From UBA5314 sp040217815 (GTDB taxonomy: Bacteria > Bacillota > Syntrophomonadia > Syntrophomonadales > Syntrophomonadaceae), in assembly GCA_040217815.1 (NCBI GenBank), contig JBEHWI010000003.1, positions 62,001 to 126,000 of the forward strand: a stretch of 64,000 bases of DNA. Direction: 5' to 3'. Made by a program: the position numbers and the translations under genes. Shown here piece by piece: positions 49,056-58,834 of the stretch (position 1 is the stretch's first letter; each line of letters begins with the position of its first letter). Below the pieces are notes generated by a model. It saw only the letters and a program-made list of their open reading frames with translations. It searched no databases and was not told the origin of the DNA.

Positions 49056-49994
49056 TTAAGTCAGTTGGTGCTGATCGGCTGCTTGCCTGCCGCTTGCCAC
49101 GACCCCAGCCAGACGGTATTGTGGCATTTGCATCGAAGCGCTTTGCGAAGATACATTCCAGGTGAGACCAGCGCCCAACTCAGTGGCTAAAAAGCGCAGG
49201 GGTATCATAACGCGGTTATTTATTATGCGTACGGCCGCTCCTATCTGCTTTTCTTTTCCATTAACCCAGGCACTGCTTTCGCCAACTGTAAATACTATTT
49301 GGGTGTCATTCTTCGTAAACACCATGCTCTGACTTTCAGCAAGCCAGCTTACTTGTGCCTGTAGGGATTCGGCCATAGTCCAGGCCGGTACCAGTAGAAC
49401 ACCATCATAAATGACGGGTTCAGTGTCAAACTTTAATAAAGAGTCGTTGAAATACACGTTTTTAGGTTTATCTTCAATATTTATAGCTATCTTCAAACTG
49501 TCATCAACTGTTGTGCGTATGATAACCGGAACATTGATATTATTTCTGAAGCGAAAATCCTGCACTCCATACTGCACAGCTGCATCCTCGCCCAGCGGTA
49601 AATAGCTGATCTGGATGCAGTGATTATGTCTTTCCAGTACTTCCAACCCCGCAGCTTTAACCGCCTGGTGAAGTATGCTGGCGGTCATGCACACTCCTCC
49701 GCCTACAGCCATGTCACTATGTGATTGTGATGCTATGTAGCCGGCCGAAAATCCTTTTTCAGTTGTCCTTCTGCCCACCGTGTCGTTGAAGGAAAATTCC
49801 GCTCCCGGATAGACAACCACTCCATCCAACATGGTACCGGCCAGGCAGGCATTTTCTCCATTCATAGGTGAAACGGCAATGGAGAGATCTATTGCGTAGG
49901 ATCCGATTTCAACTTCCTGGGCCTTGGCCTGACCTGTCAAACCGAAGAATATACCTAGAAAAAGCAGTAATGAAATCAATATCTTTTTATGCAT
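49056..49994 (-). CDS. Secreted VanW-domain protein with copper-amine-oxidase-N type stalk domain
   Basis: A signal peptide (MHKKILISLLLFLGIFFGLT, cut after QAKA) precedes a VanW domain: YAIDLS, CLAGTMLDGVVVYPGAEFSF, GGGVCMTASILHQAV and ERHNHCIQISYLPLG. A C-terminal domain from about 210 (GVLLVPAWTMAESLQAQ, NNRVMIPLRFLATELG) is the amine-oxidase N-terminal-like module used by many clostridial exported proteins. It is likely bound to the cell wall. The ATG at 49994, eight bases after AGGAG, is preferred to the GTG nine bases earlier, which overlaps that site. VanW function is unknown; some relatives sit in vancomycin resistance clusters, but nothing here suggests resistance. Confidence 0.9.
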   Translation of the reverse strand: MHKKILISLLLFLGIFFGLTGQAKAQEVEIGSYAIDLSIAVSPMNGENACLAGTMLDGVVVYPGAEFSFNDTVGRRTTEKGFSAGYIASQSHSDMAVGGGVCMTASILHQAVKAAGLEVLERHNHCIQISYLPLGEDAAVQYGVQDFRFRNNINVPVIIRTTVDDSLKIAINIEDKPKNVYFNDSLLKFDTEPVIYDGVLLVPAWTMAESLQAQVSWLAESQSMVFTKNDTQIVFTVGESSAWVNGKEKQIGAAVRIINNRVMIPLRFLATELGAGLTWNVSSQSASMQMPQYRLAGVVASGRQAADQHQLT

Positions 49995-50353
49995 CCAAAC
50001 CACTCCTGTAGAGGATTTTAATTAAAGACCCGGGAAGTAATTCTCCCACGGCATAGGCGAATCGGGTTGCCTGCATAGGCTATTTTTACTAAGTCTACCT
50101 TAAATAATCGAATAAACAAATGATAATCTTTAGCTCTTGTTCAAGTTTAATAGACTGGTTTGTTAACACAATAATACCGTCGTAATCGAAGCTTAAGCTG
50201 TAGGCAGGTTCCCTTTGGCACTGTAGTTCCTAATCTGATAATGTTATGGTAACTTGTATATAAGGAAGGAGAATACTCGCCGGTTATATTACGTAAATTG
50301 GAAAGCAGGTATTGCACTTGAACGGATATCCTGAGCAGGAAGGGGTTGCCAAA
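49995..50353. other. Divergent promoter region between VanW and RDD genes
   Basis: AT-rich stretch of about 350 bases. It should hold the promoters of both divergent genes. A plus-strand TTG start at 50312 is possible for the RDD protein, but I see no separate gene or RNA. Confidence 0.4.
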
Positions 50354-50893
50354 ATGGAGCTTGAGGAAAGAAGTCCCGAACCACTTGAAGTCGGCCCTAC
50401 CGTTGCATCTTTAGAATATGCCGGATTTTGGATGCGGTTTGCAGCAGCGTTTATCGACTGGGCTATTTTATCCGTGCTCGGGCTGTTCTTTATACCATTG
50501 CTGTACCTCTTTGGAATAATTGGCGCTTTATTCGGCGCCGGACTGGGAGCCCTGGTCGGCGGCAGTGAAGGTGCTGCTGTTTCTGCTTTTGGCGCGGCTT
50601 TTTTGATCATATTTATTATAGGCTTGCTCGCCAACTGGCTGTACTACGCCCTGATGGAGCGCTCCAAGCTCCAGGGCACTCTGGGCAAAATGGCCCTGGG
50701 CATTATAGTTGTTGATGAAAACGGGCAGCGGATTACCTTTGATAGAGCCACCCGACGCTATTTTGCTAAATATCTGTCCGCATTAATTTTATTTATCGGT
50801 TTTATTATGGCAGCTTGTACCGAAAGAAAGCAGGCCCTGCACGATATAATGGCCGGTTGTCTGGTTGTTGAAAAAACAACTCCACCCAGATAG
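50354..50893 (+). CDS. RDD family membrane protein
   Basis: The 179-residue product has the RDD pattern: YAGFWMRFAAAFIDWAIL with Arg and Asp in the first helix, a Gly/Ala-rich second helix, and YYALMERSKLQGTLGKMALG leading into the third. The family consists of small polytopic proteins of unclear transport function. The ATG at 50354 is preceded by AGGAAGGGG at eight bases; a TTG 42 bases earlier also has a possible ribosome site and would add 14 residues. Gene stands alone on the plus strand. Confidence 0.85.
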   Translation: MELEERSPEPLEVGPTVASLEYAGFWMRFAAAFIDWAILSVLGLFFIPLLYLFGIIGALFGAGLGALVGGSEGAAVSAFGAAFLIIFIIGLLANWLYYALMERSKLQGTLGKMALGIIVVDENGQRITFDRATRRYFAKYLSALILFIGFIMAACTERKQALHDIMAGCLVVEKTTPPR

Positions 50894-51101
50894 ATATTCC
50901 TTCTATCACCTCGTTCTATTGAGCATTTCTGAGATTTGTCCAATCTAATCGTCCATCATTTAGACTAATTGATTCAAATACCCTGCACATCTTTAGGAAA
51001 TATAAGTTGTAACCTTAAGAAATATTAAGAAAATTCCCAGATACTACGATAATAACAAAAAATGCGACAAAATATTCTAATACTAAGAGGAGGAATTTTC
51101 C

Positions 51102-51779
51102 ATGAAAAAAACCCTATTGGTTTTTGTGACTGCTGTAATGATGTTAAGCCTGCTGGCTGGTTGCTCAGGAACATCTACGGTATCACAACAACCCAAACAA
51201 GAGAATTCAGCTAAATCCGAAACAACGGAATCTCTTAATAAGAGCTACGAAATCTATACAAATTTTAAAGAGTATGTACCATTTACCGGGCTATCGGTTG
51301 GTATGAAATTAGAGGAAGTTCAAAAAATTCTCAGCGATGGTGGACTGGTAGCTTCATCAGAACTTTCAAGTGTCGGTAAAGATGGAGATAGAGTGTGTAC
51401 ATATACATCTGACAAGGCAAATCCTAAGGCCTCAATAAGAATCCAGGTAAATAAAGAAAATATTCTAATCAGCAGGGGATTTGGCGGTATAGTACCTACG
51501 GGAACAGAAACCGGGTTTAAACCGACTAAAGCTGATTATAAAAGCGTTGCTGACAAAATAACTGCCGGGTCTTTGAAAACCGTTACCGATGTGGAGGCAA
51601 TATTTGGCAAGTCCTTCCTGTCAGAAGAAAAATATGATAGAACACCTTCTGCAGACGGCAAGAAAAAGATAATTCGCGATTATAGATGGTATGGGTCTGA
51701 TTGCTGGGTACAGGTTATGACCGATGAAACCGGAGTATTTACCAGTTATAAGATAGGAGCAGTAGGTTTGAAAGACTGA
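51102..51779 (+). CDS. Lipoprotein of unknown function (A)
   Basis: Signal MKKTLLVFVTAVMMLSLLAG with lipobox LAGC at about 21, then a Ser/Thr/Lys-rich linker and a 175-residue extracytoplasmic domain (GLSVGMKLEEVQKILSDGG, GTETGFKPTKADYKSVAD). The phrase LSVGMKLEEVQKIL resembles the SmpA/OmlA-type or BLIP-like small-fold start seen in many exported proteins, but I cannot name the family. A ribosome site (AGAGGAGG) lies nine bases before the ATG. Followed by a clear terminator. Confidence 0.75.
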   Translation: MKKTLLVFVTAVMMLSLLAGCSGTSTVSQQPKQENSAKSETTESLNKSYEIYTNFKEYVPFTGLSVGMKLEEVQKILSDGGLVASSELSSVGKDGDRVCTYTSDKANPKASIRIQVNKENILISRGFGGIVPTGTETGFKPTKADYKSVADKITAGSLKTVTDVEAIFGKSFLSEEKYDRTPSADGKKKIIRDYRWYGSDCWVQVMTDETGVFTSYKIGAVGLKD

Positions 51780-51811
51780 TATTCATTTTAGCAGTTTGGC
51801 TTATGTAAATG

Positions 51812-51872
51812 AAAACTCCGAATTTGATGCAGATCTAAGATCATTTTATAGCTGCACATATTCGGAGTTTTT
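51812..51872 (+). terminator. Terminator after lipoprotein A
   Basis: Arms AAAACTCCGAAT and ATTCGGAGTTTT are separated by about 37 bases and end in a T-run, about 35 bases after the stop. Confidence 0.8.
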
Positions 51873-51938
51873 AAGTTAATTCATTACTAATTTCCTTTAA
51901 TATATCGCCATTAATCTAAACTAAAAAAACAGTCTAAT

Positions 51939-52037
51939 TGGCGGAAGCGTGTGGGAATCGAACCCACCCACCGCAGGATCACTACGGCGCAAACTGGATT
52001 TGAAGTCCAGGCGACCCACCAGGACCGATCCGCTTCC
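51939..52037 (-). tRNA. selC: tRNA-Sec (anticodon TCA)
   Basis: A 99-nt gene including CCA. The extended acceptor begins GGAAGCGG and ends with CGCTTCC; the anticodon arm CTGGAC-TTCAAAT-CCAG carries TCA; a long variable arm (GCGCCGTAGTGATCCTGCGG region) and T-loop TTCGATT follow; discriminator G. Size, long extra arm and TCA anticodon identify selenocysteine tRNA. It reads UGA in selD and the thioredoxin-like gene. selA and selB are 1-4 kb away on the same strand. Confidence 0.97.
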
Positions 52038-52230
52038 ATGTTGTAGTTCATTCAAATCCTTTAACTTATTTTAACCAGAAGGGATTCGCCTAACCAACTC
52101 ATTGTTTATATTTTAAGTCCATTAGATATGATACCATATTATATCATTGAATAATTAGCTCTTTTTTGCTGGAAATAATGGTTCTAAAATGTAATGGTAT
52201 AATTAATTTTATTCAAGGAGGGTTAGACTT

Positions 52231-52893
52231 GTGAGGATCAAACATGTATTGTGCTTAGTTTTGGTGCTTGTTATGTGTTGTTCCGGTTGCGATTGGGGTT
52301 TTAACCTAGATAACCTTGCTAAAAAGAACGGCGATTCTGAGAAGAAGGACTCCCCGGCATCATCTGCCTCTGTTGAGTCGGACTGGGTTTTTAAAGTTGA
52401 TCAAACCATGAAATACCACGCTCACGATACGGATTATATAATCACACTTAAGATCAACGCGGTAAAAGAGTTGGGAACCAAAGCCCTGGGTAGGTACAAT
52501 GGCACCATCTATTATAAATTGGAGCATGTACTGCCACCTGAGGATGTTTCCGGTTATAACTACTCCGAGTGCCCCGAACAGGCTATCACCTTTGAACTGG
52601 TTCCCTACAACCAAAAGGATTATGAAACGTTTGGCCAGAAGGTTAAACCCGATGCGGTGGCGCCCTTGGGGAATTTTGAAAGCATGTGTTTACAGAAGCA
52701 GATACTGAACGGGCGTTGGAAATATCACATCGCCGGGGAATCAGGCGCCATTGACAAAGATGTTGCCAACAGTGTAAAAATGGACCTGCGGATAGGAGTT
52801 GCCGGGGGAATTGTTATGGTGGATGTTATAATGCCCGGAGATTCGGTGCCGGGTTTCCAGGGTGCAATAGTCCCACGACCTATTAAGAAATAA
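52231..52893 (+). CDS. Lipoprotein of unknown function (B)
   Basis: A GTG start behind AAGGAGGG opens a 220-residue product. Its signal peptide MRIKHVLCLVLVLVMCCSGC ends in a Cys that should be lipidated. The mature part has a charged linker (KKNGDSEKKDSPASSASVES) and a beta-rich domain with YHAHDTDYIITLKINAV. No family recognised. It lies between tRNA-Sec and the end of selB, on the opposite strand to both. Confidence 0.75.
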   Translation: MRIKHVLCLVLVLVMCCSGCDWGFNLDNLAKKNGDSEKKDSPASSASVESDWVFKVDQTMKYHAHDTDYIITLKINAVKELGTKALGRYNGTIYYKLEHVLPPEDVSGYNYSECPEQAITFELVPYNQKDYETFGQKVKPDAVAPLGNFESMCLQKQILNGRWKYHIAGESGAIDKDVANSVKMDLRIGVAGGIVMVDVIMPGDSVPGFQGAIVPRPIKK

Positions 52894-52905
52894 CCTGGTT
52901 ACAAA

Positions 52906-52940
52906 ACGAGGCCTGCTTGAAAAAGTTCATCGGGCCTCGT
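52906..52940. terminator. Bidirectional terminator between lipoprotein B and selB
   Basis: ACGAGGCC and GGCCTCGT arms lie between two convergent stop codons, with A/T-rich flanks. Confidence 0.75.
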
Positions 52941-52960
52941 ATTGATCTTTTGTTTCTGTA

Positions 52961-54859
52961 TTATGACTTTATGCGTATATCTCCAACCCTCCTGGTAAAG
53001 CGTATCTTGTCATAGTATTCGATTAAGGGGAGGGCGTATTTACGGGTAGTGTTGAGTAAATCGCGGGCAGTTGCCAGACTGAGCTCTTTTTCCCCGGCAA
53101 AATAATCGCTCAATATTTCCTTCCCGTGCTCAATCGCCTGGGGAGTAAAATATATATCCTGGTTTATTTTAAGCAGCTGTCCACCATTTAACAGATAATT
53201 TACTATTTCATTGAATTCGGCTTCATTTATCTGCAGCTGCTGCTTGATTTCATCCAGGGCGGGAGGAGCAAAGGAGTTTTTATTCATAATTCCCATAAAC
53301 TGCTCGATCACGCCCATCTGCCCCTCGTTGGGTTGAGCTTCGAAGCCTCCCAGCATGAGCTGGTTGTTCCTGCTCTTGATGGCCCCGGTCTCTTCCCAAT
53401 ACTTGAGCATCCGGTTAAAGGCTTTACCGTCCAGCTTGGAAAACCAGCGGCTGCGCATATCTTCTTTAGGGTAGCCCGGCCGCAGCGGATATTTTTGGTG
53501 ATAAGCCTCCAGGGTGGTGGTTATCCTGTTCTTTATGTCATCCATGGCCAGGGTGCTTATAAAGCCGGCCTCTTTTATTTCAAATACCTTGTCATCATCA
53601 ACCAGCTGCATCAGTTCGTCTTTAACTCGTTCCCGGTCGGCCGCACATTTCTTGCTCAACTCGTCCAAACTCAGGATCAGCGCCGAACTGTTCTCCAATT
53701 CATGAATGAGAAGGTCATATAAAGTGCCTTCCTCTTTGACCACCAAATCTTCCAATACGTCCTCCCGAAAGCGCTTCTGTTTTGGGGCCTGGGGATCTAT
53801 AATAGTTCCCCCGCCTATAGTAGTAACCGGAGAATAATACCTGACTACAAAGCGATCCCCTTTGTGGGCGACCACCGGTTTTTCCATCACTATTTGCGCG
53901 TAGGCCTCTTCTCCGGGGATAAGCTCATCCCTATCTAACAGCACAATCCTGCCCATTGCTTCATCGGTCCCCAAATGAAAGCGCACCCGGTTCCAGTTTT
54001 TTAAGGTCCGGGGGCTGGAGTGCAGCAGCCGCAGCCGGGTGTCGACCCGGTAGCTGGGCTGTAAAAACCCGGAACTGGCTATCCAATAACCCCGCTTTAT
54101 TTCTGACAGGTCCAAACCCTGGAGGTTGACGGCCACCCGTTGGCCGGCCAGAGCCTCGGGCACTTTTTCATTGTGGACCTGGAGATTTCTAATCCGGACG
54201 GGTTTTTGCACCGGCATCAGCTCCAGGCTGTCGCCAACATTTAACCGGCCCGACCACAGGGTGCCGGTCACCACGGTGCCAAAACCGGACATTGTGAAAA
54301 CCCGGTCAATAGGCATACGAGCCTGTCCCAGGGCGGGCTTTTCCTTGACTTGTTCAGCCATCCGGCTTATTTCCTCAACCAGCTCCGGAAGCCCGGTTCC
54401 ATTAGTGGCCGATACGAATAATACCGGGGCATCTTTCAGAACGCTCTTTTTAAGGTATTCTTTAATGTCGTCTTCAACCAGGAGCAGCCATTCTTCGTCT
54501 ACCAGGTCCATTTTACTGATGACCACGATTCCCTGTTCTATCCCTAAAAGTTCTATAATATCCAGATGTTCGCGGGTCTGAGGCATTACCCCTTCGTCAG
54601 CGGCTATGACCAGCAAAACCATGTCAATCCCGAAGGCGCCGGCCAGCATATGCCTGATGAATCGCTCGTGCCCCGGAACATCGACAATAGCAGCCCGCTG
54701 ACCGCTGGGCAGGGTAAAAGGGGCAAAGCCCAGTTCAATGGAAATGCCCCTCTGTTTCTCTTCTTTTAATCGATCGGTGTCAATGTTGGTCAAGCCCTTT
54801 ACCAGGGTGGTTTTTCCATGGTCTATATGTCCGGCTGTTCCAATCACCAAAGGCTTCAT
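52961..54859 (-). CDS. selB: Selenocysteine-specific elongation factor SelB
   Basis: SelB is the GTPase that brings Sec-tRNA to in-frame UGA codons by binding the SECIS hairpin. From the ATG at 54859 (behind AAGGAG) the protein is 632 residues. G1 is GTAGHIDHGKTTLVKGL, G3 DVPGHERFIRHM, G4 ISKMDLVDE. After the EF-Tu-like domains, the C-terminal third (about 390-632) has four winged-helix units that bind mRNA (for example the final FTRRVGDIRIKS region). The start is 22 bases after the selA stop. It acts with selA and tRNA-Sec nearby. Confidence 0.96.
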   Translation of the reverse strand: MKPLVIGTAGHIDHGKTTLVKGLTNIDTDRLKEEKQRGISIELGFAPFTLPSGQRAAIVDVPGHERFIRHMLAGAFGIDMVLLVIAADEGVMPQTREHLDIIELLGIEQGIVVISKMDLVDEEWLLLVEDDIKEYLKKSVLKDAPVLFVSATNGTGLPELVEEISRMAEQVKEKPALGQARMPIDRVFTMSGFGTVVTGTLWSGRLNVGDSLELMPVQKPVRIRNLQVHNEKVPEALAGQRVAVNLQGLDLSEIKRGYWIASSGFLQPSYRVDTRLRLLHSSPRTLKNWNRVRFHLGTDEAMGRIVLLDRDELIPGEEAYAQIVMEKPVVAHKGDRFVVRYYSPVTTIGGGTIIDPQAPKQKRFREDVLEDLVVKEEGTLYDLLIHELENSSALILSLDELSKKCAADRERVKDELMQLVDDDKVFEIKEAGFISTLAMDDIKNRITTTLEAYHQKYPLRPGYPKEDMRSRWFSKLDGKAFNRMLKYWEETGAIKSRNNQLMLGGFEAQPNEGQMGVIEQFMGIMNKNSFAPPALDEIKQQLQINEAEFNEIVNYLLNGGQLLKINQDIYFTPQAIEHGKEILSDYFAGEKELSLATARDLLNTTRKYALPLIEYYDKIRFTRRVGDIRIKS

Positions 54860-54880
54860 GGCTGGTCTCCTTATCACGCA

Positions 54881-56284
54881 TCATTGCCGGTTCATCGCCT
54901 GGGCGAACAAACCAGGTAATAATTTTATCTCATCTTCAAAGATGGTTCGTGCGCTGATAATGATCCGGTCGTCCTGTTTACGAACCAGCATGGCCGGGTC
55001 ACCCAGGCGCAGATTTTTGGCTGCTGTTTCTACTGAAGTACTAGAAAATTCTATCTGCACTCCGTATCCGGGCATCTCATAAGTAGGGTAAGCCCCACCC
55101 CCGATAGTGTCAAAAACCTTACATAGTTCTATTTCGGCGATTCGGACATCTCCTTTAAATGCTCTGCGCAATCCTTTTAATATCCGCCTTGCCTTGCCTT
55201 GCAGTTCTTCAGGGGACCGGCTCAACATGTTTATAACCGGCAGATTTTGGGATGGCTGTCCGCTGTGGTATTCCAATAAGGTCATTTCCAGAGCCGCCAG
55301 GGTCAGCTTGTCTATCCGAAGGGCACGCAGCAGCTGATTCTTTTTCATGGCATCAATATACTGCTTTTTACCAACCAGGATACCCGCCTGCGAACCACCC
55401 AGCAATTTGTCTCCGCTGAAGCATACTATATCTGCCCCGCTGGCTACACACTCTGGCACATTGGGCTCTTCGAGCAAACCCCATTCACCTAGATTAAGCA
55501 GGCAGCCGCTGCCCAGGTCCTGCATGACCGGAACATTATATTTTTTTCCCAATTGGACAAGTTCCTTTAAGCCAACCTCGCGTACGAAACCCATCACCTT
55601 GTAATTGGATGTATGGGCTGTAAACAGCATGGCGGTGTTTTCATTGATCGCTTTCTCAAAATCAGCAGGGTAGGTTCGATTGGTGGTTCCCACTTCGACC
55701 AAAAAGGCGCCTGATTGCTTCATTACTTCCGGTATGCGGAAGGCCCCACCTATTTCGATCAATTGACCGCGGGATACTATCACTTCTTTTCCCCGGGCAA
55801 AGGTTGTCAGTCCTAATAATACGGCGGCCGCGTTGTTGTTTACCACCAGGGCGGCCTCGGCTCCGGTCAAACTTACCAGGAGATCCTCCACGTGCTGGTA
55901 GCGCGAGCCCCGTTCCCCTTTTTCCAGGTCTAACTCCAGGTTGCTGTAGTATCTGCCCATCTCGGCAACATGAACAGCCGCCCTTTCACTGAGCGGCGCC
56001 CTTCCCAGGTTGGTATGCAGGACGACTCCGGTGCCGTTGACCACCCTTTTCATCTTTCCGCAGTTGGATTTCCTCGCCTCATCTTCCACTCGGGACAATA
56101 TCAGCTCTGTAGCCTGGTCCCGGTCTATATCAATCTGGCTTTTTCTTATTTCATCACGCAGCTGTCCAGCTGCCTGCCGGGCTATAGTTAAAATATACTC
56201 GCGGTTGTATCTTTCAACCAGTTGTTGTACCCGGGGCTGTTTTATTACTTCATCTATGGGAGGAATATTTTTTAGACTGCTCAC
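54881..56284 (-). CDS. selA: L-seryl-tRNA(Sec) selenium transferase
   Basis: SelA converts Ser-tRNA(Sec) to Sec-tRNA(Sec) with selenophosphate. The 467-residue PLP enzyme shows VVNGTGVVLHTNLGRAPLSE, NNAAAVLLGLTTFA, QDLGSGCLLNLGEWG and the cofactor lysine in FSGDKLLGGSQAGILVGKK. Start is the GTG at 56284, which overlaps the stop of the upstream permease gene (GTGA). Followed by selB in the common selA-selB order. Confidence 0.97.
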   Translation of the reverse strand: MSSLKNIPPIDEVIKQPRVQQLVERYNREYILTIARQAAGQLRDEIRKSQIDIDRDQATELILSRVEDEARKSNCGKMKRVVNGTGVVLHTNLGRAPLSERAAVHVAEMGRYYSNLELDLEKGERGSRYQHVEDLLVSLTGAEAALVVNNNAAAVLLGLTTFARGKEVIVSRGQLIEIGGAFRIPEVMKQSGAFLVEVGTTNRTYPADFEKAINENTAMLFTAHTSNYKVMGFVREVGLKELVQLGKKYNVPVMQDLGSGCLLNLGEWGLLEEPNVPECVASGADIVCFSGDKLLGGSQAGILVGKKQYIDAMKKNQLLRALRIDKLTLAALEMTLLEYHSGQPSQNLPVINMLSRSPEELQGKARRILKGLRRAFKGDVRIAEIELCKVFDTIGGGAYPTYEMPGYGVQIEFSSTSVETAAKNLRLGDPAMLVRKQDDRIIISARTIFEDEIKLLPGLFAQAMNRQ

Positions 56285-57357
56285 TTTTTACCTCCTTGCC
56301 CGACAATTTGCTTCATTACATTATAATACAAGTCCCTTCCCATGTCTTTTACTGCCCCCAACCACAGGGCGCCCAAAATAAGTACTCCGAGCAAGCCAAA
56401 CAAGGGATAGATGTAACCCACCAACTGGGAGAAGCTCTTCATAGATAAAGGCAGGGCCATAGTCATGCTAAGTATTAGACAAAAACGGTAGTTTAATCCC
56501 GTGAAGGCCGTAAACCGCTGGGCAAAGCCATAGGTATTGGCAATAGCTGTAGTGATTATGCCCATCCATAATACCAGAGTATACACGTGTTTAGCCGTAA
56601 TCGACACCTGTCCGGCTACGTACAGCATGGGAACTTCATAGTGCAAAACAACCGGCAGATGTTTTCTGAGGGCCAGGTAGGTTAAAAGCACCAGCATACC
56701 CAATATAACCCCTCCCCACCAGGCTCCTTTAATGGAATCTAACCGGCTCGCGATAGACTGATATTCGGTCAAAACCACCATCGCCAGCGAAAAATTGTAG
56801 GCAACATATAGCACGCAGGCAACCAACCAATAACGTGACTCGGGATATACATAATTCAAAACCGCACTGTTGACATCAGGGGATGCCGGTCCAAACGCCA
56901 CCCAACCGGCTACCCCAAGCAGCAAAATTATTTTTAGAGGAACCAGAATATTGTATGAAAAAACCAGGCCCCGTTTACCCCACAGAAGAAAAGCCGCTAC
57001 CACCAGGTAGGCTGCGATTATTCCTAAATTCTTGGGCAGATACAAATGTTCATAAAAGACGGCGCCGCTGGCTGAAAACATAGTAGAGATACCCAGGAAC
57101 AAAAATACACCCAAACCCGCATCGACTATCAGACTCATTCTGGGCCCCATAATGGTCGAAAACAAGGCTTGATAACGTGAAGTCTTTAAGTAGTGGGCCC
57201 GGTGCATGAGCAGGGCACCGCTCATCCCGAACAAAAGGGTTGCTGCTAGAGCCCCCCACAGCCCGCCATCACCGTAGGAGACAAAGAACTGCACCACCTC
57301 CTGGCCTGAAGCAAATCCTGCCCCAATTACCGCACCCAGATAAGCAAAAATAACCAT
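56281..57357 (-). CDS. YkvI-like polytopic membrane transporter
   Basis: The 358-residue protein has about ten transmembrane helices. It begins MVIFAYLGAVIGAGFASGQE, a motif (GxxIGAGFASGQE) of the YkvI/APC-like family, and has VLTEYQSIASRLDS in mid-protein. Substrate is not known. It overlaps selA by four bases, so it is translationally coupled to selenocysteine genes; a link to selenium or serine supply can be guessed but not shown. Confidence 0.8.
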   Translation of the reverse strand: MVIFAYLGAVIGAGFASGQEVVQFFVSYGDGGLWGALAATLLFGMSGALLMHRAHYLKTSRYQALFSTIMGPRMSLIVDAGLGVFLFLGISTMFSASGAVFYEHLYLPKNLGIIAAYLVVAAFLLWGKRGLVFSYNILVPLKIILLLGVAGWVAFGPASPDVNSAVLNYVYPESRYWLVACVLYVAYNFSLAMVVLTEYQSIASRLDSIKGAWWGGVILGMLVLLTYLALRKHLPVVLHYEVPMLYVAGQVSITAKHVYTLVLWMGIITTAIANTYGFAQRFTAFTGLNYRFCLILSMTMALPLSMKSFSQLVGYIYPLFGLLGVLILGALWLGAVKDMGRDLYYNVMKQIVGQGGKK

Positions 57358-57501
57358 TAACCGTGTTTTTATTTTTTCTTACCCCCAGTCATGGCACCCG
57401 GTTGTTAGTCATAAATATTACTGGGGCCGGTCTTTTACAGCATAAAAATATTTCCAGAGGCAAGAATATTATGAAGATATAGCTAAGGAGGGTATTTTGA
57501 G

Positions 57502-58110
57502 TTGTTGAGCAAAATAGCCAACAAAAACGCTCAGGCGTCATTCCATTATGAAGACCCTGGTTCTTTGAGCAAACTTCAATCCAGTGTCTGCTCACTTTTT
57601 ACTTCTATAAACTCTGATTATTCCCGCCCCCTGGTTATTTTAAATATTGGCACCGACCGCGCTACCGGCGACTGTTTGGGCCCGCTGGTTGGAACCCGCC
57701 TGCACGGCTTATCATCGCGCATGGAAATATATGGCAGCCTTGAACACCCGGTTCATGCTACCAATCTGGAAGAAATTTTGGAAGGTATAAACAAACGGCG
57801 GGATAGACCTATTATTGGCGCTGTAGACGCTTGTTTGGGAAACACGGATCGGATTGGGTATATTAACGTACGAGCGGGCAGTTTGAAACCTGGTACCGCA
57901 TTAAAGAAGAGTTTGCCTGAAGTCGGCGATTTTCACATTTCCGGAGTGGTTAATGTAGGAGGCTTTTTTGAACACCTGGTCTTGCAGAACACCCGTTTGT
58001 ATATTGTGTATAAGATGGCCGATTTAATCGCCAAAGGTTTATACCTAGCGTTCAGCCAGCTGAGCCGCTATTCGGGAATAGACCGGCCTGTTAACATGAA
58101 GCTTGACTAA
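57502..58110 (+). CDS. yyaC: Spore protease YyaC
   Basis: The 202-residue product has NIGTDRATGDCLGPLVGTRL, GSLEHPVHATNLEEIL, IIGAVDACLGNTDRIGYI and VGDFHISGVVNVGGFFEHLV, all typical of YyaC, a relative of the germination protease GPR found in spore formers near the origin. AAGGAGGG lies about 10 bases before the TTG start. Its presence supports endospore formation. It overlaps the end of the convergent phosphoribosyltransferase gene by 20 bases. Confidence 0.93.
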   Translation: MLSKIANKNAQASFHYEDPGSLSKLQSSVCSLFTSINSDYSRPLVILNIGTDRATGDCLGPLVGTRLHGLSSRMEIYGSLEHPVHATNLEEILEGINKRRDRPIIGAVDACLGNTDRIGYINVRAGSLKPGTALKKSLPEVGDFHISGVVNVGGFFEHLVLQNTRLYIVYKMADLIAKGLYLAFSQLSRYSGIDRPVNMKLD

Positions 58111-58744
58111 TTCTGGTTAGGGATTCGATAACCTCACTGTCTTCAACCCCTGCGAAATCATGATAAAACTGACCCACTGCATAGAACGCCGGGGGAATTT
58201 CCAAACATATGATCTCATCGACAATTTTAGAAAGGCTGGCGAAAGCGCTGCTGGAACAAACCGGAACCGCTATAAAGACCTGTCTGGCTTTCATTCTTCG
58301 CAGATAACTGACTGCCCCTTTGATTGTAAACCCTGAAGCTATGCCATCATCGACCAGCAGAATCCGCCGGTCTTTTGGAGCGGTAGGCTGATGATAATTG
58401 CGAAATTTTTTAAGACGCAAATTGATTTCATTCTTAATGCTTTCCGCAAGTTTCATTATTTCATCATGATCCCTGGCAACAAGCTCCTTATCAATGCCCT
58501 CGTGCAAAAGGATCTCCCCATCCGGTGTAACCGCCCCAATAGCGTATTCCGGCAGGCAGGGATCATCAAACTTTTTTACCATTACCACATCTAGTGGCTT
58601 TCCAAAACTGGCCGCCACTTCTTCACCGACGACGACTCCTCCTCGGGGGACCGCCATGACCAGGTCAAATTCTATCCCTTTAGATTTCAGTGCCTGCGCC
58701 AATACACGCCCCGCCTGTCTACGATTTTGGAACAAATTGATCAC
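58091..58744 (-). CDS. Phosphoribosyltransferase-domain protein
   Basis: The 217-residue type I phosphoribosyltransferase fold has FDLVMAVPRGGVVVGEEVA near the start and the PRPP-binding loop RRILLVDDGIASGFT. A flexible loop region (about 85-115) and a hood at the N-terminus resemble the ComF/Upp-like stand-alone proteins. The base substrate is unknown. It lies between the bactofilin gene and yyaC. Confidence 0.85.
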   Translation of the reverse strand: MINLFQNRRQAGRVLAQALKSKGIEFDLVMAVPRGGVVVGEEVAASFGKPLDVVMVKKFDDPCLPEYAIGAVTPDGEILLHEGIDKELVARDHDEIMKLAESIKNEINLRLKKFRNYHQPTAPKDRRILLVDDGIASGFTIKGAVSYLRRMKARQVFIAVPVCSSSAFASLSKIVDEIICLEIPPAFYAVGQFYHDFAGVEDSEVIESLTRISQASC

Positions 58745-58834
58745 CTCAACAATTCCTGCTTAAAATCATTTCGCTTTTTGGAAACTTGTATTTGGCAAAT
58801 GCTGAACTACCCATGGGAAGTGAGCGAATTTTTT

